A stretch of 64,000 bases of DNA. Source: Halomonas sp. (lineage in GTDB: Bacteria; Pseudomonadota; Gammaproteobacteria; Pseudomonadales; Halomonadaceae). Under the pieces are notes generated by a model. The model was not told the DNA's origin, searched no databases, and saw only the letters and a program-made list of their open reading frames with translations. Positions 36,806 through 46,373 of the stretch are shown piece by piece. The stretch is from positions 124,001 to 188,000 of the forward strand of contig NZ_DRFS01000003.1 in NCBI RefSeq assembly GCF_011050415.1. The letters are read 5' to 3'. The translations under genes were made by a program, and so were the position numbers. Within the stretch, counting starts at the first letter, position 1; every line of letters begins with the position of its first letter.

Positions 36806-37525
36806 ATGAGCCTGGACACGCTTCCGCCTCACCAAGGTGGCGCCGGTAACTTGGCACGATTACTCGCTCAAGCATTATTAGCAGGCCACTGGCAACCGGG
36901 CGACATTTTTCCCCGCGAGTTAGACATTGGCAGCCACTTTGCCGTCAGCCGTAATCAGGTTCGCAATGCGCTAACTAGCCTGACCGCTGCCGGATTACTA
37001 GAACGCACTGCTGGTCGCGGTACTCAAGTTCGTGAAATGAGTGACTGGCACCTGCTGAACCCACTAATGAGCGAATGGATGACTGGCTTGGTCAACCTTG
37101 ACCCTCAACTGGTGCGGGCAATTTATGCTTTTCGATACTCCGCCGAACCCGTCGTTGCCGGGTTAGCTGCCCAGGCGGCGGAGACTGAGGATCTACAGCG
37201 CCTCGAAATGGCGTTTGAAGGAATGACGCAAACGGCGGGCAATATTGAGGCGCGCGCCGAGCATGCCGAATACGACGTTGCTTTTCACGATGCCACTTAC
37301 CGGGCAAGCCACAATTTAGTCTGGCGCCAAATGGGCCATCTACTGCGCCCTTCCATTATGGCGCTTATTCACCGCTCTCAGCACCGCACCGATACTCTAG
37401 ACGACAGCTTAGCGCGCCACCGCCAAGTGCTGGATGCCATACGCAGTCGCGATGCCAACAGCGCAGAGATAGCCGCCCGAGAAGTACTTCGCCGCACCGC
37501 TATCGATCTTGGTATCGTCAATTAA
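36806..37525 (+). CDS. dgoR: GntR/FCD-family regulator, DgoR-like
   Basis: The 239-residue product has an N-terminal winged helix (FPRELDIGSHFAVSRNQVRNAL near residues 35-56) and a C-terminal all-helical FCD ligand domain. Metal-ligand candidates are in AEYDVAFHDATY and LARHRQVLDAI. The overall layout matches DgoR, the galactonate-responsive repressor, and the dgoD gene follows after 15 bases. It likely binds the palindrome at 36751-36765 and the matching site before the symporter. The ligand is inferred from context. Confidence 0.85.
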   Translation: MSLDTLPPHQGGAGNLARLLAQALLAGHWQPGDIFPRELDIGSHFAVSRNQVRNALTSLTAAGLLERTAGRGTQVREMSDWHLLNPLMSEWMTGLVNLDPQLVRAIYAFRYSAEPVVAGLAAQAAETEDLQRLEMAFEGMTQTAGNIEARAEHAEYDVAFHDATYRASHNLVWRQMGHLLRPSIMALIHRSQHRTDTLDDSLARHRQVLDAIRSRDANSAEIAAREVLRRTAIDLGIVN

Positions 37526-37540
37526 CAGGGATTTTATTTA

Positions 37541-38689
37541 ATGAAAATTACCAAACTCAAGACCTGGCAAGTCCCCCCACGCTGGCTGTTTCTCAAAATT
37601 GAAACCGATGAGGGCTGCTACGGCTGGGGCGAACCGGTGGTTGAGGGCCGCGCCGCGACTGTAGAAGCCGCCGTCCACGAGCTTTCCGATTATCTAATCG
37701 GCCAGGATCCGCACCGTATTGAGCACCTCTGGAACATGATGTATCGCGCCGGCTTTTATCGTGGCGGGCCAATTTTGATGAGCGCCATTGCTGGTATTGA
37801 TCAGGCGCTTTGGGATCTTAAAGGTCGCGATCTGGGTGTGCCGGTTCATCAGCTGCTAGGCGGTGCCGTGCGCGACAAGATGCGTATGTACGCCTGGACC
37901 GGCGGCGACCGGCCAAGCGATGTCGGCGCTGGCGCGAAAGCACTGGTGGAGAAAGGCTTTACTGCCTTCAAAATGAACGGTACTCCCGAAATGCAGATCG
38001 TCGACTCTCATCGCAAAGTCGATGAGGCCGTGGCCCGCGTGGCTGAAGCCCGCGACGCCGTTGGTCCTGATGTAGGTATTGGTATCGACTTCCATGGCCG
38101 CGTTCATCGCCCCATGGCCAAAGCACTACTGCGCGAATTAGAGCCGTTCCACCCGATGTTTGTGGAAGAGCCGGTCGCCCCCGAGCACTTACCCTGCTTG
38201 AAAGATATCGCAGGCGGCCTGGGCTACCCGTTGGCGACCGGCGAGCGTTTGCACACCCGCTTTCAGTTCCGCGACCTGCTGGCCGATGGCATGATCGACA
38301 TTATCCAGCCGGATATTTCCCACTGCGGCGGCATCAGCGAAGGCCTCAAGATTGCCGCTTTGGCATCCGCCTACGATGTCGCCCTGGCGCCCCACTGCCC
38401 GCTTGGCCCGCTGACCCTGGCGGCTTCCCTCCAACTGGATGCGGTTTGTCACAACGCCTTTATTCAAGAGCAGAGCATGGGTATTCACTATAACCAGGGC
38501 AACGACGTCCTCGACTACCTGGTCGATAAATCCGCTCTCGCCATTGAAGATGGTTTCTGCGCCATTCCTCAAGGCCCTGGCCTTGGCGTTGAGATCAACG
38601 AGGAGTTCGTTGAAGAGCGCGCTAAAGTGGGCCACCGCTGGCGCAATCCGGTCTGGACCCATGAAGACGGCTCTATTGCGGAGTGGTAA
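37541..38689 (+). CDS. dgoD: D-galactonate dehydratase
   Basis: The 382-residue product is very close to E. coli DgoD along its length, including [48 protein letters not shown] and [13 protein letters not shown]. It is an enolase-superfamily enzyme that dehydrates D-galactonate to 2-keto-3-deoxygalactonate. The magnesium-ligand and catalytic positions (DFHGR, EEPV, GER, and the histidine in PHCPLGP) are present. It is the first enzyme gene after the regulator. Confidence 0.96.
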   Translation: MKITKLKTWQVPPRWLFLKIETDEGCYGWGEPVVEGRAATVEAAVHELSDYLIGQDPHRIEHLWNMMYRAGFYRGGPILMSAIAGIDQALWDLKGRDLGVPVHQLLGGAVRDKMRMYAWTGGDRPSDVGAGAKALVEKGFTAFKMNGTPEMQIVDSHRKVDEAVARVAEARDAVGPDVGIGIDFHGRVHRPMAKALLRELEPFHPMFVEEPVAPEHLPCLKDIAGGLGYPLATGERLHTRFQFRDLLADGMIDIIQPDISHCGGISEGLKIAALASAYDVALAPHCPLGPLTLAASLQLDAVCHNAFIQEQSMGIHYNQGNDVLDYLVDKSALAIEDGFCAIPQGPGLGVEINEEFVEERAKVGHRWRNPVWTHEDGSIAEW

Positions 38690-38692
38690 GCC

Positions 38693-39682
38693 ATGCCATC
38701 AAACATGACCAATGAAACACCTAAACCAGCGTCTCAGTTGGCGTGGATTGCCGTGGACTGGGGCTCTAGTAATCTGCGCGTTTGGGGGTTGGATAACGAC
38801 GATAACGTTATAGCCCAAGCCAGCAGTGATAAAGGCATGCTCTCGCTTAATCCTAAACAGTATGAAACCGAGCTGCTGCGGTTAGTCAGCGATTGGCTAC
38901 CCGCCAGCGGCCAGATCAATGTGATGGTTTGCGGTATGGCGGGCGCCCGTCAGGGCTGGTTAGAAGCCGCCTATTTGCCGGTTCCTACGCGACTTGATCA
39001 ACTCAGCCAAGGCGCCGTAAAGCCTGCGCTTGCGAGTCATCAGCTGCGTGTTTATCTGCTGCCTGGGTTAAGCCAAACGCGCAGCACTGCTAGCCATTTC
39101 GATGTTATGCGCGGTGAAGAGACTCAACTGGCGGGATTGGTCGCTACCGATACGGCTAACTTTTCTGGCCTGGCTTGCCTGCCCGGCACCCATGCCAAGT
39201 GGGCGACCCTTGAAGACGGAACAGTCTCCCGTTTTGCGACCTATCTCACCGGAGAGCTATACCAACTGTTGGCAAATCAATCGGTGCTCAAACACTCGGT
39301 GGATGGCGATGACCTAAGCGACGCCTCTTGCCGCGATGCTCTCATCTCAGCGGTAAGCGAGATTCATGCAGCGCCAGAAACCTTTAGCAACCGTCTATTT
39401 GGCTTACGTGCGCAAGACTTACTGGACGGCCGACTGCCCTCCGGTAAAGCACGTGGAGCAGTGCTTGCCGCGAGGCTCTCGGGGCTGACCATCGGCCTTG
39501 AGCTTGCTGATGCGTGTAAAGATCACGCTACGAATAAGCGAATCACATTGATTGGCAACAAAGCGCTTTGCCACCGCTACCAATTAGCCTTGAACGCCAT
39601 TGGCTTTCAGGCGCAGCAAGTGGATGGCGATGCGGCTGTGCTGGCAGGTCTTCGGCTCGCCTACCAAGCGCTTAAGGCTTAA
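38693..39682 (+). CDS. dgoK: 2-keto-3-deoxygalactonate kinase
   Basis: The 329-residue product matches DgoK, which phosphorylates the DgoD product at C6. The N-terminal phosphate-binding segment is AVDWGSSNLRVW near residue 19. It also has MVCGMAGARQGW and LPGTHAKWATL, both typical of the family. It starts three bases after the dgoD stop; GGAG overlaps the end of dgoD. Confidence 0.95.
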   Translation: MPSNMTNETPKPASQLAWIAVDWGSSNLRVWGLDNDDNVIAQASSDKGMLSLNPKQYETELLRLVSDWLPASGQINVMVCGMAGARQGWLEAAYLPVPTRLDQLSQGAVKPALASHQLRVYLLPGLSQTRSTASHFDVMRGEETQLAGLVATDTANFSGLACLPGTHAKWATLEDGTVSRFATYLTGELYQLLANQSVLKHSVDGDDLSDASCRDALISAVSEIHAAPETFSNRLFGLRAQDLLDGRLPSGKARGAVLAARLSGLTIGLELADACKDHATNKRITLIGNKALCHRYQLALNAIGFQAQQVDGDAAVLAGLRLAYQALKA

Positions 39683-39712
39683 TGCTGCGAACCCTCTATG
39701 GAGAACTATCCT

Positions 39713-40318
39713 ATGACGCTGCCTCTGATCGGTATTTTGCGCGGTGTGACGCCTGATGAAGTCATTGATATAGCCAAGGCCGTGCTTTCTTCCGGCATTA
39801 GCCAGATTGAAGTACCGCTTAACTCCCCCAAGCCACTGGAAAGCATTCGCCGCCTGGTGGACACTTTTGGCGAGCGTGCGGTGATTGGAGCAGGCACGGT
39901 ATTAACCCCCGCTCAGGTGCGCGATGTCTACGCAGCCGGGGGACGCTTAATCGTCTCACCCAACTGTCGGCCAGCGGTTATTGAAGAAACACACAAGCTT
40001 GGCATGGCGAGTTGGCCCGGTATAGTGACACCATCAGAGGCCTTCGATGCACTTGATGCAGGCGCCACAGGGCTTAAGCTTTTTCCTGCGCTACAGGTCG
40101 GTTTAGAAGGTATGAAAGCGGTACGTGCCGTACTGCCTAGTGGTACGCTTTTGTATGCCGTAGGCGGCGTAGGTGTCGATAACTTTGCTGAGTGGCGTGC
40201 CGCGGGTATCGATGGCGCAGGTCTTGGCAGCGCACTCTATAAACCCGGACAAAACGCTTCTCAGGTAGCTAAACAAGCGCAGGCATTGGTTGATGCCTGG
40301 GAAGCAGGAGAACAATAA
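39713..40318 (+). CDS. dgoA: 2-keto-3-deoxy-6-phosphogalactonate aldolase
   Basis: The 201-residue product is a KDPG/KDPGal-type class I aldolase. It has LIGILRGVTPDE near the N-terminus, the catalytic glutamate in EVPLNSP, the family segment GAGTVLTPAQV, and the Schiff-base lysine in GLKLFPA. It releases pyruvate and glyceraldehyde-3-phosphate. The wording and position after dgoK favour DgoA over Eda; a separate eda lies at 43198-43860. ATG 39713 has GGAGA eight bases upstream, so it is preferred over ATG 39698. Confidence 0.94.
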   Translation: MTLPLIGILRGVTPDEVIDIAKAVLSSGISQIEVPLNSPKPLESIRRLVDTFGERAVIGAGTVLTPAQVRDVYAAGGRLIVSPNCRPAVIEETHKLGMASWPGIVTPSEAFDALDAGATGLKLFPALQVGLEGMKAVRAVLPSGTLLYAVGGVGVDNFAEWRAAGIDGAGLGSALYKPGQNASQVAKQAQALVDAWEAGEQ

Positions 40319-40333
40319 GGAGAGTCAATTACA

Positions 40334-41230
40334 ATGACTGCAGATATGAGTGCTTCAACATGGCAGGCCAAATTAGCGGTTGATTGCCGCTGTATGCTGG
40401 GCGAAGGCCCGCAGTGGGACGCCATCAATCAGCGTCTTTATTGGTGCAATATTCTCGAAAAACAGCTGCACTGGTTAACCCCTGCCACTGGGGAAAGCGG
40501 GCAGTATGCGCTTGATCATATGGTATCCCTCGCCGCACCACTTGAAGGGGGCGGCCTGCTACTCGTTGGTGAAGATCGCTTAAGCCGTTTCGACCCGGTT
40601 AATGCCGTTGTTGAAAGGTTCTGCGATTTCGAAACCGATAACCCGATCACCCGTAGTAACGATGCCCGGATTGATCGTCATGGCAGCCTGTGGCTTTCCT
40701 CCATGGGGAAAAAAGCCGAAAAAGGCGCTGGCAGCCTTTACCGTCTGCATCGCGGTAAGCTCACTGTTTTACGTTCAGGTTTGACCATTCCTAATGCCAT
40801 CTGCTTTTCTGAAAATGGCGAGTTTGCCTGGTTTACCGACACAGCGACGGGAGTAGTGATGCGCTGGACGTTAGATGGTGACGGCTGGCCACAAGGCGAA
40901 CCAATGCCCTGGGCAGATTTTTCCAATGCTCAAGGTAACCCCGATGGCGCGGTAGTCGATAGCGAAGGCTGCTTATGGTTAGCGCTTTGGGGAGCAGGTC
41001 AGGTTGTGCGTTTAAATCAAGATGGTCAAATCATTGGCCGTATAGCGCTGCCGGTTAGCCAGCCCTCTTGCCCTGTGTTTGCGGGTCCCGAGCTTAAAAC
41101 GCTGTATATCACCACGGCACAAGAGGGGTTTAGTGCTGAACAGCTTGCCCAGGAGCCCACCGCAGGCTCGCTTTACATAGCCAAAACCGGCATCGCAGGA
41201 TTGGCTGAGCCATTACTGCGGCTGGCTTAA
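40334..41230 (+). CDS. SMP-30/gluconolactonase-family sugar lactonase
   Basis: The 298-residue product is a six-bladed propeller lactonase. It has the metal-binding glutamate in LGEGPQWD near residue 22, asparagines in SNDARIDRHGSLW and PNAICFS, and the aspartate in QGNPDGAVVD. It probably opens galactono- or related sugar lactones so that the acid can enter DgoD. AGGAGAG precedes the start. It is the last gene before a bidirectional-looking terminator. Confidence 0.88.
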   Translation: MTADMSASTWQAKLAVDCRCMLGEGPQWDAINQRLYWCNILEKQLHWLTPATGESGQYALDHMVSLAAPLEGGGLLLVGEDRLSRFDPVNAVVERFCDFETDNPITRSNDARIDRHGSLWLSSMGKKAEKGAGSLYRLHRGKLTVLRSGLTIPNAICFSENGEFAWFTDTATGVVMRWTLDGDGWPQGEPMPWADFSNAQGNPDGAVVDSEGCLWLALWGAGQVVRLNQDGQIIGRIALPVSQPSCPVFAGPELKTLYITTAQEGFSAEQLAQEPTAGSLYIAKTGIAGLAEPLLRLA

Positions 41231-41256
41231 AACCAGCAGAGGGCGGCTGTTAAACA

Positions 41257-41295
41257 CAAGGCCCCGCTAGTATTAGCTAGCGGGGCCTTGTTGTT
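41257..41295. terminator. Terminator between the lactonase and symporter genes
   Basis: CAAGGCCCCGCTAG at 41257-41270 pairs with CTAGCGGGGCCTTG at 41277-41290 around a 6-base loop. TTGTT follows on the plus strand and T-rich sequence on the minus strand, so it may serve both convergent genes. Confidence 0.85.
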
Positions 41296-41328
41296 ACTGC
41301 ATCGTGCTTTAATCAATCTATATAGTCA

Positions 41329-42924
41329 TTAACCAGCGAAGCTTATATACATCACAATCACCAATACGACCAAAACGATACCAGCGGGTACTGCGCCTTT
41401 CCAAGGAGTTAGATCCACGTCACCGCTGTGCTCCTGCACCCAATCGCTTTCCCGTGGGCGCAGCTTACCAATGATCAGCATCATCACGACCAGCAGCACA
41501 AACACCAGTGCGACAAAGTGGAACTCATGCATAATCTGAGGAAGCAGGTTGAACGGCGGTACAAAGTAACCGGCTGCGATGAGTAGGCAGCCACCCACTA
41601 ACGCTATTTTGGCGGCCATTGGCGGAACACGCTTGGTCAACAAGCCAACGATAACCACTGCCAGAATGGGAATAAAGTAGATCGCGTTCATCTTCTGCAG
41701 ATAACCAAACAGGCTTTCCTGACCTGCCAACAAGGGCGCGATAATCATGGTAAGAATGGCCATGATCCAGCCAAACACCTTACCTGATTTAACTACCTGC
41801 TCTTCCGTGGCTTCTTTGTTCAGCACACCTTTATAGATGCCCAGGCTGAAAATCGTCGTGGTGCTATTGAGTGCCGAGTTAAACGATGAAAGGATCGCCC
41901 CCACCATTACCGCGGCGAAAAAACCGGTTAGATAAGGGGGCAGTACGTTAAACACCAAGTGGCCGTAGGCTTCATCGGCACGTATGCCCTGGTCGGCATA
42001 AAGGTGATAAGCAATGATCCCCGGCAGAACGAGATAAAGAGGGCCCAGCAGCTTGAACAGACCGGTCAGTAGAACGCCCTTCTGGCCTTCAGCTAGGTTC
42101 TTCGCCGCAAAGGTGCGCTGAATAATCTGCTGGTTGGTGCTCCAGTAGAACAGGTTAATCAGGAACACCCCGGTAAACAGGGTAAAGAACGGCACTTGCT
42201 GGTCAGAGCTGCCAATCGAATTCAGCTTTTCTGGATCACTCTCTTTAAGAATGCTCCAACCTTCCATCACCCCGGTACCGCCACTTACCGCCTGCAGGCC
42301 GAAATAGACGATTACAAAACCACCGATCAAAAGACCAACGCCGTTGAGCGTATCGGAGATGGCGACTGTGCGTAGACCGCCAAACAAGGCATAAACTGAA
42401 CCAATAATGCCGACAATCCATACCGTAAGCCAAAGCAGCGTTGTTGAAGACTCAATCCCGGTTAGGCCCGGTAAATCGAGCATGCCCTGTAAGCCTATCG
42501 CCCCCGAGTAGAGAATAATCGGTAGCAGAATAGCCGCATAAGCCAGCAGAAAAATAATGTTGGTGATGAGCTGAGTGTCTTTATCGAAACGAATTTCGAG
42601 CAGCTGCGGGAGCGTAGCAATGCCACTTTTCAGAAAGCGCGGCAGGAAAAATAGTGCCAAAGCCACCAGCGCGATAACCGCTACGACTTCCCATGCCATT
42701 ACACTCAAGCCATCGGTAAACGCAGCACCGTTGAGCCCCACCATTTGCTCGGTGGATAGGTTGGTCATCAGCAGTGAGCCCGCGATCAGCGGAAAGGTGA
42801 GCGTGCGTCCTGCTAGAAAGTAACCACTGGTGCTAGAGTGATCATCCCGACGAGTGATTCGCCAAGTGATAAAGGCGACAAGTCCTGTGAAAAACAGAAA
42901 TGACGCCAGGGTCAACGCATGCAT
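41329..42924 (-). CDS. Sodium/solute symporter, YidK-like sugar transporter
   Basis: The 531-residue polytopic product belongs to the SSS family. The region [27 protein letters not shown] (about residues 34-60) and [13 protein letters not shown] followed by [16 protein letters not shown] resemble E. coli YidK closely. It likely imports a sugar such as glucose or galactose, or a sugar acid, with sodium. It faces the galactonate operon and has the same operator-like palindrome upstream, so it is probably under the same GntR regulator. The exact substrate is not shown. Confidence 0.9.
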   Translation of the reverse strand: MHALTLASFLFFTGLVAFITWRITRRDDHSSTSGYFLAGRTLTFPLIAGSLLMTNLSTEQMVGLNGAAFTDGLSVMAWEVVAVIALVALALFFLPRFLKSGIATLPQLLEIRFDKDTQLITNIIFLLAYAAILLPIILYSGAIGLQGMLDLPGLTGIESSTTLLWLTVWIVGIIGSVYALFGGLRTVAISDTLNGVGLLIGGFVIVYFGLQAVSGGTGVMEGWSILKESDPEKLNSIGSSDQQVPFFTLFTGVFLINLFYWSTNQQIIQRTFAAKNLAEGQKGVLLTGLFKLLGPLYLVLPGIIAYHLYADQGIRADEAYGHLVFNVLPPYLTGFFAAVMVGAILSSFNSALNSTTTIFSLGIYKGVLNKEATEEQVVKSGKVFGWIMAILTMIIAPLLAGQESLFGYLQKMNAIYFIPILAVVIVGLLTKRVPPMAAKIALVGGCLLIAAGYFVPPFNLLPQIMHEFHFVALVFVLLVVMMLIIGKLRPRESDWVQEHSGDVDLTPWKGAVPAGIVLVVLVIVMYISFAG

Positions 42925-42995
42925 ATTGACTCACCTCTTAATCGCTACAAGTTAATCGTTATGTGGCACGCATGCTCGTGTATGCGCGAATTTTA

Positions 42996-43010
42996 AAATG
43001 TCAGACATAT
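42996..43010. promoter_or_regulatory. GntR-type operator before the symporter gene
   Basis: AAATGTCAGACATAT matches the palindrome AAATGTCAGACATTT at 36751-36765 in 14 of 15 positions. It lies 72 bases before the symporter start. A further partial match (TGTCATTTTAGAC) follows at about 43016-43028. Confidence 0.75.
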
Positions 43011-43103
43011 CGCCCTGTCATTTTAGACGAGCTGAATATAACTTAGTTATAAGCCTTTGGTCTTACGCAGCCGGCTACGATACGCGAATGATAAAAATTC
43101 GCT

Positions 43104-43156
43104 ACAAAAAAACCCAGTTATGTTCTTAAACAAAACGTTTAAAAAACATAACTGGG
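43104..43156 (-). terminator. Intrinsic terminator after eda
   Basis: Read leftward, CCCAGTTATGTT pairs with AACATAACTGGG (43156-43145 and 43124-43113) and is followed directly by seven Ts. It ends the zwf-pgl-eda transcript 40 bases after the eda stop. Confidence 0.9.
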
Positions 43157-43197
43157 GCTAGTACTTACTGCTTAATGTTTGCAAAAATCAGCGAGTT

Positions 43198-43860
43198 TTA
43201 GTGGTGAAAACGCTCGGCGACCTGGCGAGCCAATTCGCGAATCCCATCCCAATCTTCTGCTTCCACCATGGCTTTAGGAGTTAACCAGGAGCCACCCACG
43301 CACATGACGTTAGGTAACGACAGGTACTCATCGGCGTTATCCACCGTGATACCTCCCGTTGGACAAAAGCGTGCTTCAGGAATTGGAGCACCAAACGCTT
43401 TAATCGCTTTTGCACCACCACTGGATTCAGCAGGGAAGAACTTAAAGCGACGGTAGCCGTACTGCCAACCTGTCATCAGCTCTGAAATGGTCGAAACGCC
43501 TGGCAACATGGGTACCGGGCTTTCAACGCCATAGCGATAGAGAGCATCTGTTGCCCCCGGCGTCACCACAAAATCAGCCCCCACCTGCTCAGCCTGACGA
43601 TATTGTGCTGGGGTCAGCACCGTGCCCACGCCAATGCTGGCGCCCGGCAGCGCTTCTTTCATGCGTTTGATCGCATCCAAAGCGCAATCAGTGCGCAGAG
43701 TAATTTCGAGCACGGTTAGCCCGCCTTCTACCAGGGCACGCCCCAATGGCACAGCATCTTCTAAGCGATCAATAGTGATGACTGGAATCACTTCGGCTTT
43801 TGAACAGATGCTGTCGAGTTCAGCGGTGCGCGTAGAGGGGAGCTGTTTATCAATACTCAT
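43198..43860 (-). CDS. eda: KDPG aldolase (2-dehydro-3-deoxy-phosphogluconate aldolase)
   Basis: The 220-residue product is a class I aldolase that splits KDPG to pyruvate and glyceraldehyde-3-phosphate. The catalytic glutamate is in LEITLRTDCAL, GVGTVLTPAQYR follows, and the Schiff-base lysine is in RFKFFPAE near residue 140. The segment TGGITVDNADEYL is typical of Eda. GGAGACACACC precedes the ATG. It follows pgl after 50 bases, so zwf-pgl-eda is one operon. Confidence 0.95.
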   Translation of the reverse strand: MSIDKQLPSTRTAELDSICSKAEVIPVITIDRLEDAVPLGRALVEGGLTVLEITLRTDCALDAIKRMKEALPGASIGVGTVLTPAQYRQAEQVGADFVVTPGATDALYRYGVESPVPMLPGVSTISELMTGWQYGYRRFKFFPAESSGGAKAIKAFGAPIPEARFCPTGGITVDNADEYLSLPNVMCVGGSWLTPKAMVEAEDWDGIRELARQVAERFHH

Positions 43861-43910
43861 GGTGTGTCTCCAAAAAAATTATTATTGGCCTGATAATCAA
43901 TTTTAAGGGC

Positions 43911-44576
43911 TTAGGGCGCCCAATAAATCGCCAGTGGGCAGGACAAAAAGGCACGGATCGGCAATTGACGCACGTCATCGCCGTTTAAGGCTTTTGCCAA
44001 CACTGCGCGCTTATCTTCACCCGTGATGTGCAGAAAATGGCGGCGCGCTTGGTGTAAGCGGTCGGCTGAGAAGGTAATTCTCGGCTGTGGCTGGCTAGGC
44101 GTTCTTACCGCTACCAATAGCTCATCGGTTGCCAGCGCAAGCGTTAGCTCGGGGCTATCGGGGAACAGTGATGCTGTGTGCCCATCACCGCCCATACCCA
44201 AAATAACGACACTGGCAGGCCAAGTAAGTGCTGCCGTTTGCTTGGCAACCTCTTCTACGCCCTCTTCCGGTGTAGCAGCATCGCAAGTTAACGGTATAAA
44301 ATTAGCCGCAGCCGCAGCCCCCTGAATAAGGTGCTCACGCACTAATTTTGCGTTGCTATCGCTGCTCTGCTCATTTACCCAACGCTCGTCGGCAAGCGTC
44401 ACGTCAATGCGCTCCCAAGGTAGCGGTTTTGCCGCCAGCGCTTGAAAAAAGGGTACTGGCGTGGATCCCCCAGAGACAACTAACAAAGCGCGTTTTTGAT
44501 GGGTTAAGTCTTCATCTAGGGCCTGAGCAACTGCTTCTGCGAGCTGCTCGGCCAGCTGTTGGCGTGCTTGGCTCAT
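43911..44576 (-). CDS. pgl: 6-phosphogluconolactonase
   Basis: The 221-residue product matches the DevB-type Pgl family: VVSGGSTPVPFFQAL near the N-terminus, LADERWV, and the signature GMGGDGHTASLFP. It hydrolyses 6-phosphogluconolactone. ATG 44576 lies one base after the zwf stop, which supports it over the longer frame from 44606. Confidence 0.95.
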   Translation of the reverse strand: MSQARQQLAEQLAEAVAQALDEDLTHQKRALLVVSGGSTPVPFFQALAAKPLPWERIDVTLADERWVNEQSSDSNAKLVREHLIQGAAAAANFIPLTCDAATPEEGVEEVAKQTAALTWPASVVILGMGGDGHTASLFPDSPELTLALATDELLVAVRTPSQPQPRITFSADRLHQARRHFLHITGEDKRAVLAKALNGDDVRQLPIRAFLSCPLAIYWAP

Positions 44577-44577
44577 T

Positions 44578-46083
44578 TTAATAATCCTCGTACCAGCTGC
44601 GTCCATCTTGGGTAATCATGGCAATGGATGCGACCGGCCCCCAGGAGCCCGCCGGATATCGGCGTGGCGGGGTGTCGCGTTTTTTCCAACCGTCGATCAG
44701 TTGGTCGCACCAGCGCCAGGCGTGTTCGATTTCATCACGGCGAACGAACAGGTACTGCTGCCCTTTCATTACTTCGAGCAGTAAACGTTCATAAGCATCG
44801 GGTATCCGCGACTTGGGAAAAGCGCTGTTAAAGTCCAAATGCAGCGGACCCGGGCGAAGGCGCATGCCTTTATCCAGGCCGCTATCTTTGGTCAACACTT
44901 GCAGGGCGATGCCCTCTTCCGGCTGCAATCGAATAATCAACTTATTTGAGGCGATACCACGCTGATCCGGGTCGAAAATGTAGTGCGGCTGCTGGCGGAA
45001 ATGGATAACAATCTGCGAAAGTTTTTCGGGCATCCGCTTGCCTGTACGTAGGTAGAACGGCACGCCTGCCCAACGCCAGTTAGACACTTCGGTTTTCATG
45101 GCCACAAAGGTTTCGGTTTGGCTTTGAGTATTGGCTCCCTCTTCTTCCAGGTAACCCGGCACAGACTGGCCGTCGCTATTGCCAGCGATATATTGGCCGC
45201 GCACCACATCACGCCCTAGCGCTTCGCCTACAAAGGGCTTCAACGCTTTAAGCACCTTCACCTTTTCATCGCGAATCGCGTCGGCGTCCAGATTAGAGGG
45301 CGGGTCCATAGCAATCAGGCACAGCAACTGGAGCAAATGATTTTGCACCATATCGCGCAGCTGACCCGCTTCATCAAAGTAGCCCCAGCGCCCTTCAATG
45401 CCCACTTTTTCAGCAACCGTAATCTCCACATGTGAGATATTGTTCTGGTTCCATTGGGTGCCAAATAGAGGGTTGGCAAAACGCAGTGCAATCAGGTTTT
45501 GAACCGTCTCTTTGCCTAAATAGTGGTCGATACGGTAAATCCGCGACTCGGGAAATACCTCGCCAATGGCGTCGTTAATCTCAACCGAAGAGTTCAGGTC
45601 GTAACCGATGGGTTTTTCAACCACCACACGACACTCATCATCCAGGCTTTTGCTGGTTTGAAGATGACGACAAATATCGCCGTAAATACGCGCGCCGACG
45701 GAGAGGTACACCACCATTGGACGCGGAGAACCTTGGCGCCACTCTCGAATAGCGTCGTAACCCTCGACACTGGAAAAATCGAGCTTTAAGTAATCCAGTC
45801 GGTCAAGAAAGCGCTCAAGACTCTGCTTATCCTGCTCGCTGCTTTTTAGTCGCTTTTGCAGCGCTTCGTTGACCGCTTTGCGAAATGACGCCGCATCATG
45901 CTCTTGGCGAGCCAGCCCCATAATCCGCGTGCTTTCCGGCATCAAGCCTTCACGGTCAAGGTGGTATAAGGCAGGAAATAGCTTGCGCATGGCAAGGTCA
46001 CCCAGCGCCCCGAATAAGGCTAAATCAATAGCGTGTTCGGGATCACCAAGGGGGCTACCCTGGGAAGCATTTGACTGGCTCAT
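44578..46083 (-). CDS. zwf: Glucose-6-phosphate 1-dehydrogenase
   Basis: The 501-residue product oxidises glucose-6-phosphate with NAD(P). The nucleotide-binding segment [19 protein letters not shown] lies near residues 24-42. The active-site signature RIDHYLGKE is near residues 197-205, and EKPIGYDL precedes it. The usual LGASGDL reads FGALGDL here. HexR-like sites lie 14-101 bases upstream. It is the first gene of zwf-pgl-eda. Confidence 0.96.
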   Translation of the reverse strand: MSQSNASQGSPLGDPEHAIDLALFGALGDLAMRKLFPALYHLDREGLMPESTRIMGLARQEHDAASFRKAVNEALQKRLKSSEQDKQSLERFLDRLDYLKLDFSSVEGYDAIREWRQGSPRPMVVYLSVGARIYGDICRHLQTSKSLDDECRVVVEKPIGYDLNSSVEINDAIGEVFPESRIYRIDHYLGKETVQNLIALRFANPLFGTQWNQNNISHVEITVAEKVGIEGRWGYFDEAGQLRDMVQNHLLQLLCLIAMDPPSNLDADAIRDEKVKVLKALKPFVGEALGRDVVRGQYIAGNSDGQSVPGYLEEEGANTQSQTETFVAMKTEVSNWRWAGVPFYLRTGKRMPEKLSQIVIHFRQQPHYIFDPDQRGIASNKLIIRLQPEEGIALQVLTKDSGLDKGMRLRPGPLHLDFNSAFPKSRIPDAYERLLLEVMKGQQYLFVRRDEIEHAWRWCDQLIDGWKKRDTPPRRYPAGSWGPVASIAMITQDGRSWYEDY

Positions 46084-46096
46084 CGTTGCTCCTATT

Positions 46097-46129
46097 TGTA
46101 ATTAAATAATTACATGTAGTTAGATTACC
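46097..46129. promoter_or_regulatory. Overlapping HexR-like operators next to the zwf start
   Basis: TGTAATTAAATAATTACA at 46097-46114 (near-palindrome with both TGTAATTA and ATTACA arms) is followed at once by TGTAGTTAGATTACC at 46115-46129, one change from the HexR pattern. They lie just upstream of zwf, where bound protein would block transcription. Confidence 0.7.
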
Positions 46130-46169
46130 TAAAATCTACCTTACAACAGGCTCTTCTCGCAATAATTCA

Positions 46170-46184
46170 TGTAATTTTACTACA
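46170..46184. promoter_or_regulatory. HexR operator, full match, in the zwf/trkH intergenic region
   Basis: TGTAATTTTACTACA is the exact reverse complement of TGTAGTAAAATTACA, a full match to the HexR consensus. It lies 87 bases upstream of the zwf start. Confidence 0.8.
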
Positions 46185-46212
46185 AAATATGTATTTAGTA
46201 GTCATAAATGAC

Positions 46213-46241
46213 TTGAGGTACATACTTTACGCTTCTATAAC
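46213..46241 (+). promoter_or_regulatory. Sigma70-type promoter facing trkH
   Basis: TTGAGG at 46213-46218 and TATAAC at 46236-46241 are separated by 17 bases. Transcription would start near 46248, giving a leader of about 125 bases before trkH. Confidence 0.55.
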
Positions 46242-46292
46242 GCAAAATTGTTTAGAGGCAATAGCGTCTGTACACGAATAATTATTCAAAGG

Positions 46293-46315
46293 GTCTGCTT
46301 TTTTACAGACTTTTT
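46293..46315 (+). terminator. Terminator-like hairpin inside the trkH leader
   Basis: GTCTG and CAGAC form a short stem around a T-rich loop, followed by five Ts at 46311-46315. It lies between the putative promoter and the trkH start, so it would act as an attenuator or end a short RNA. The stem is weak. Confidence 0.4.
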
Positions 46316-46373
46316 ATGGAAGGCCGTGTTCTCTTAGCGCATGCTTAAGAATACTAAATAGCGAGCTCGGCAT

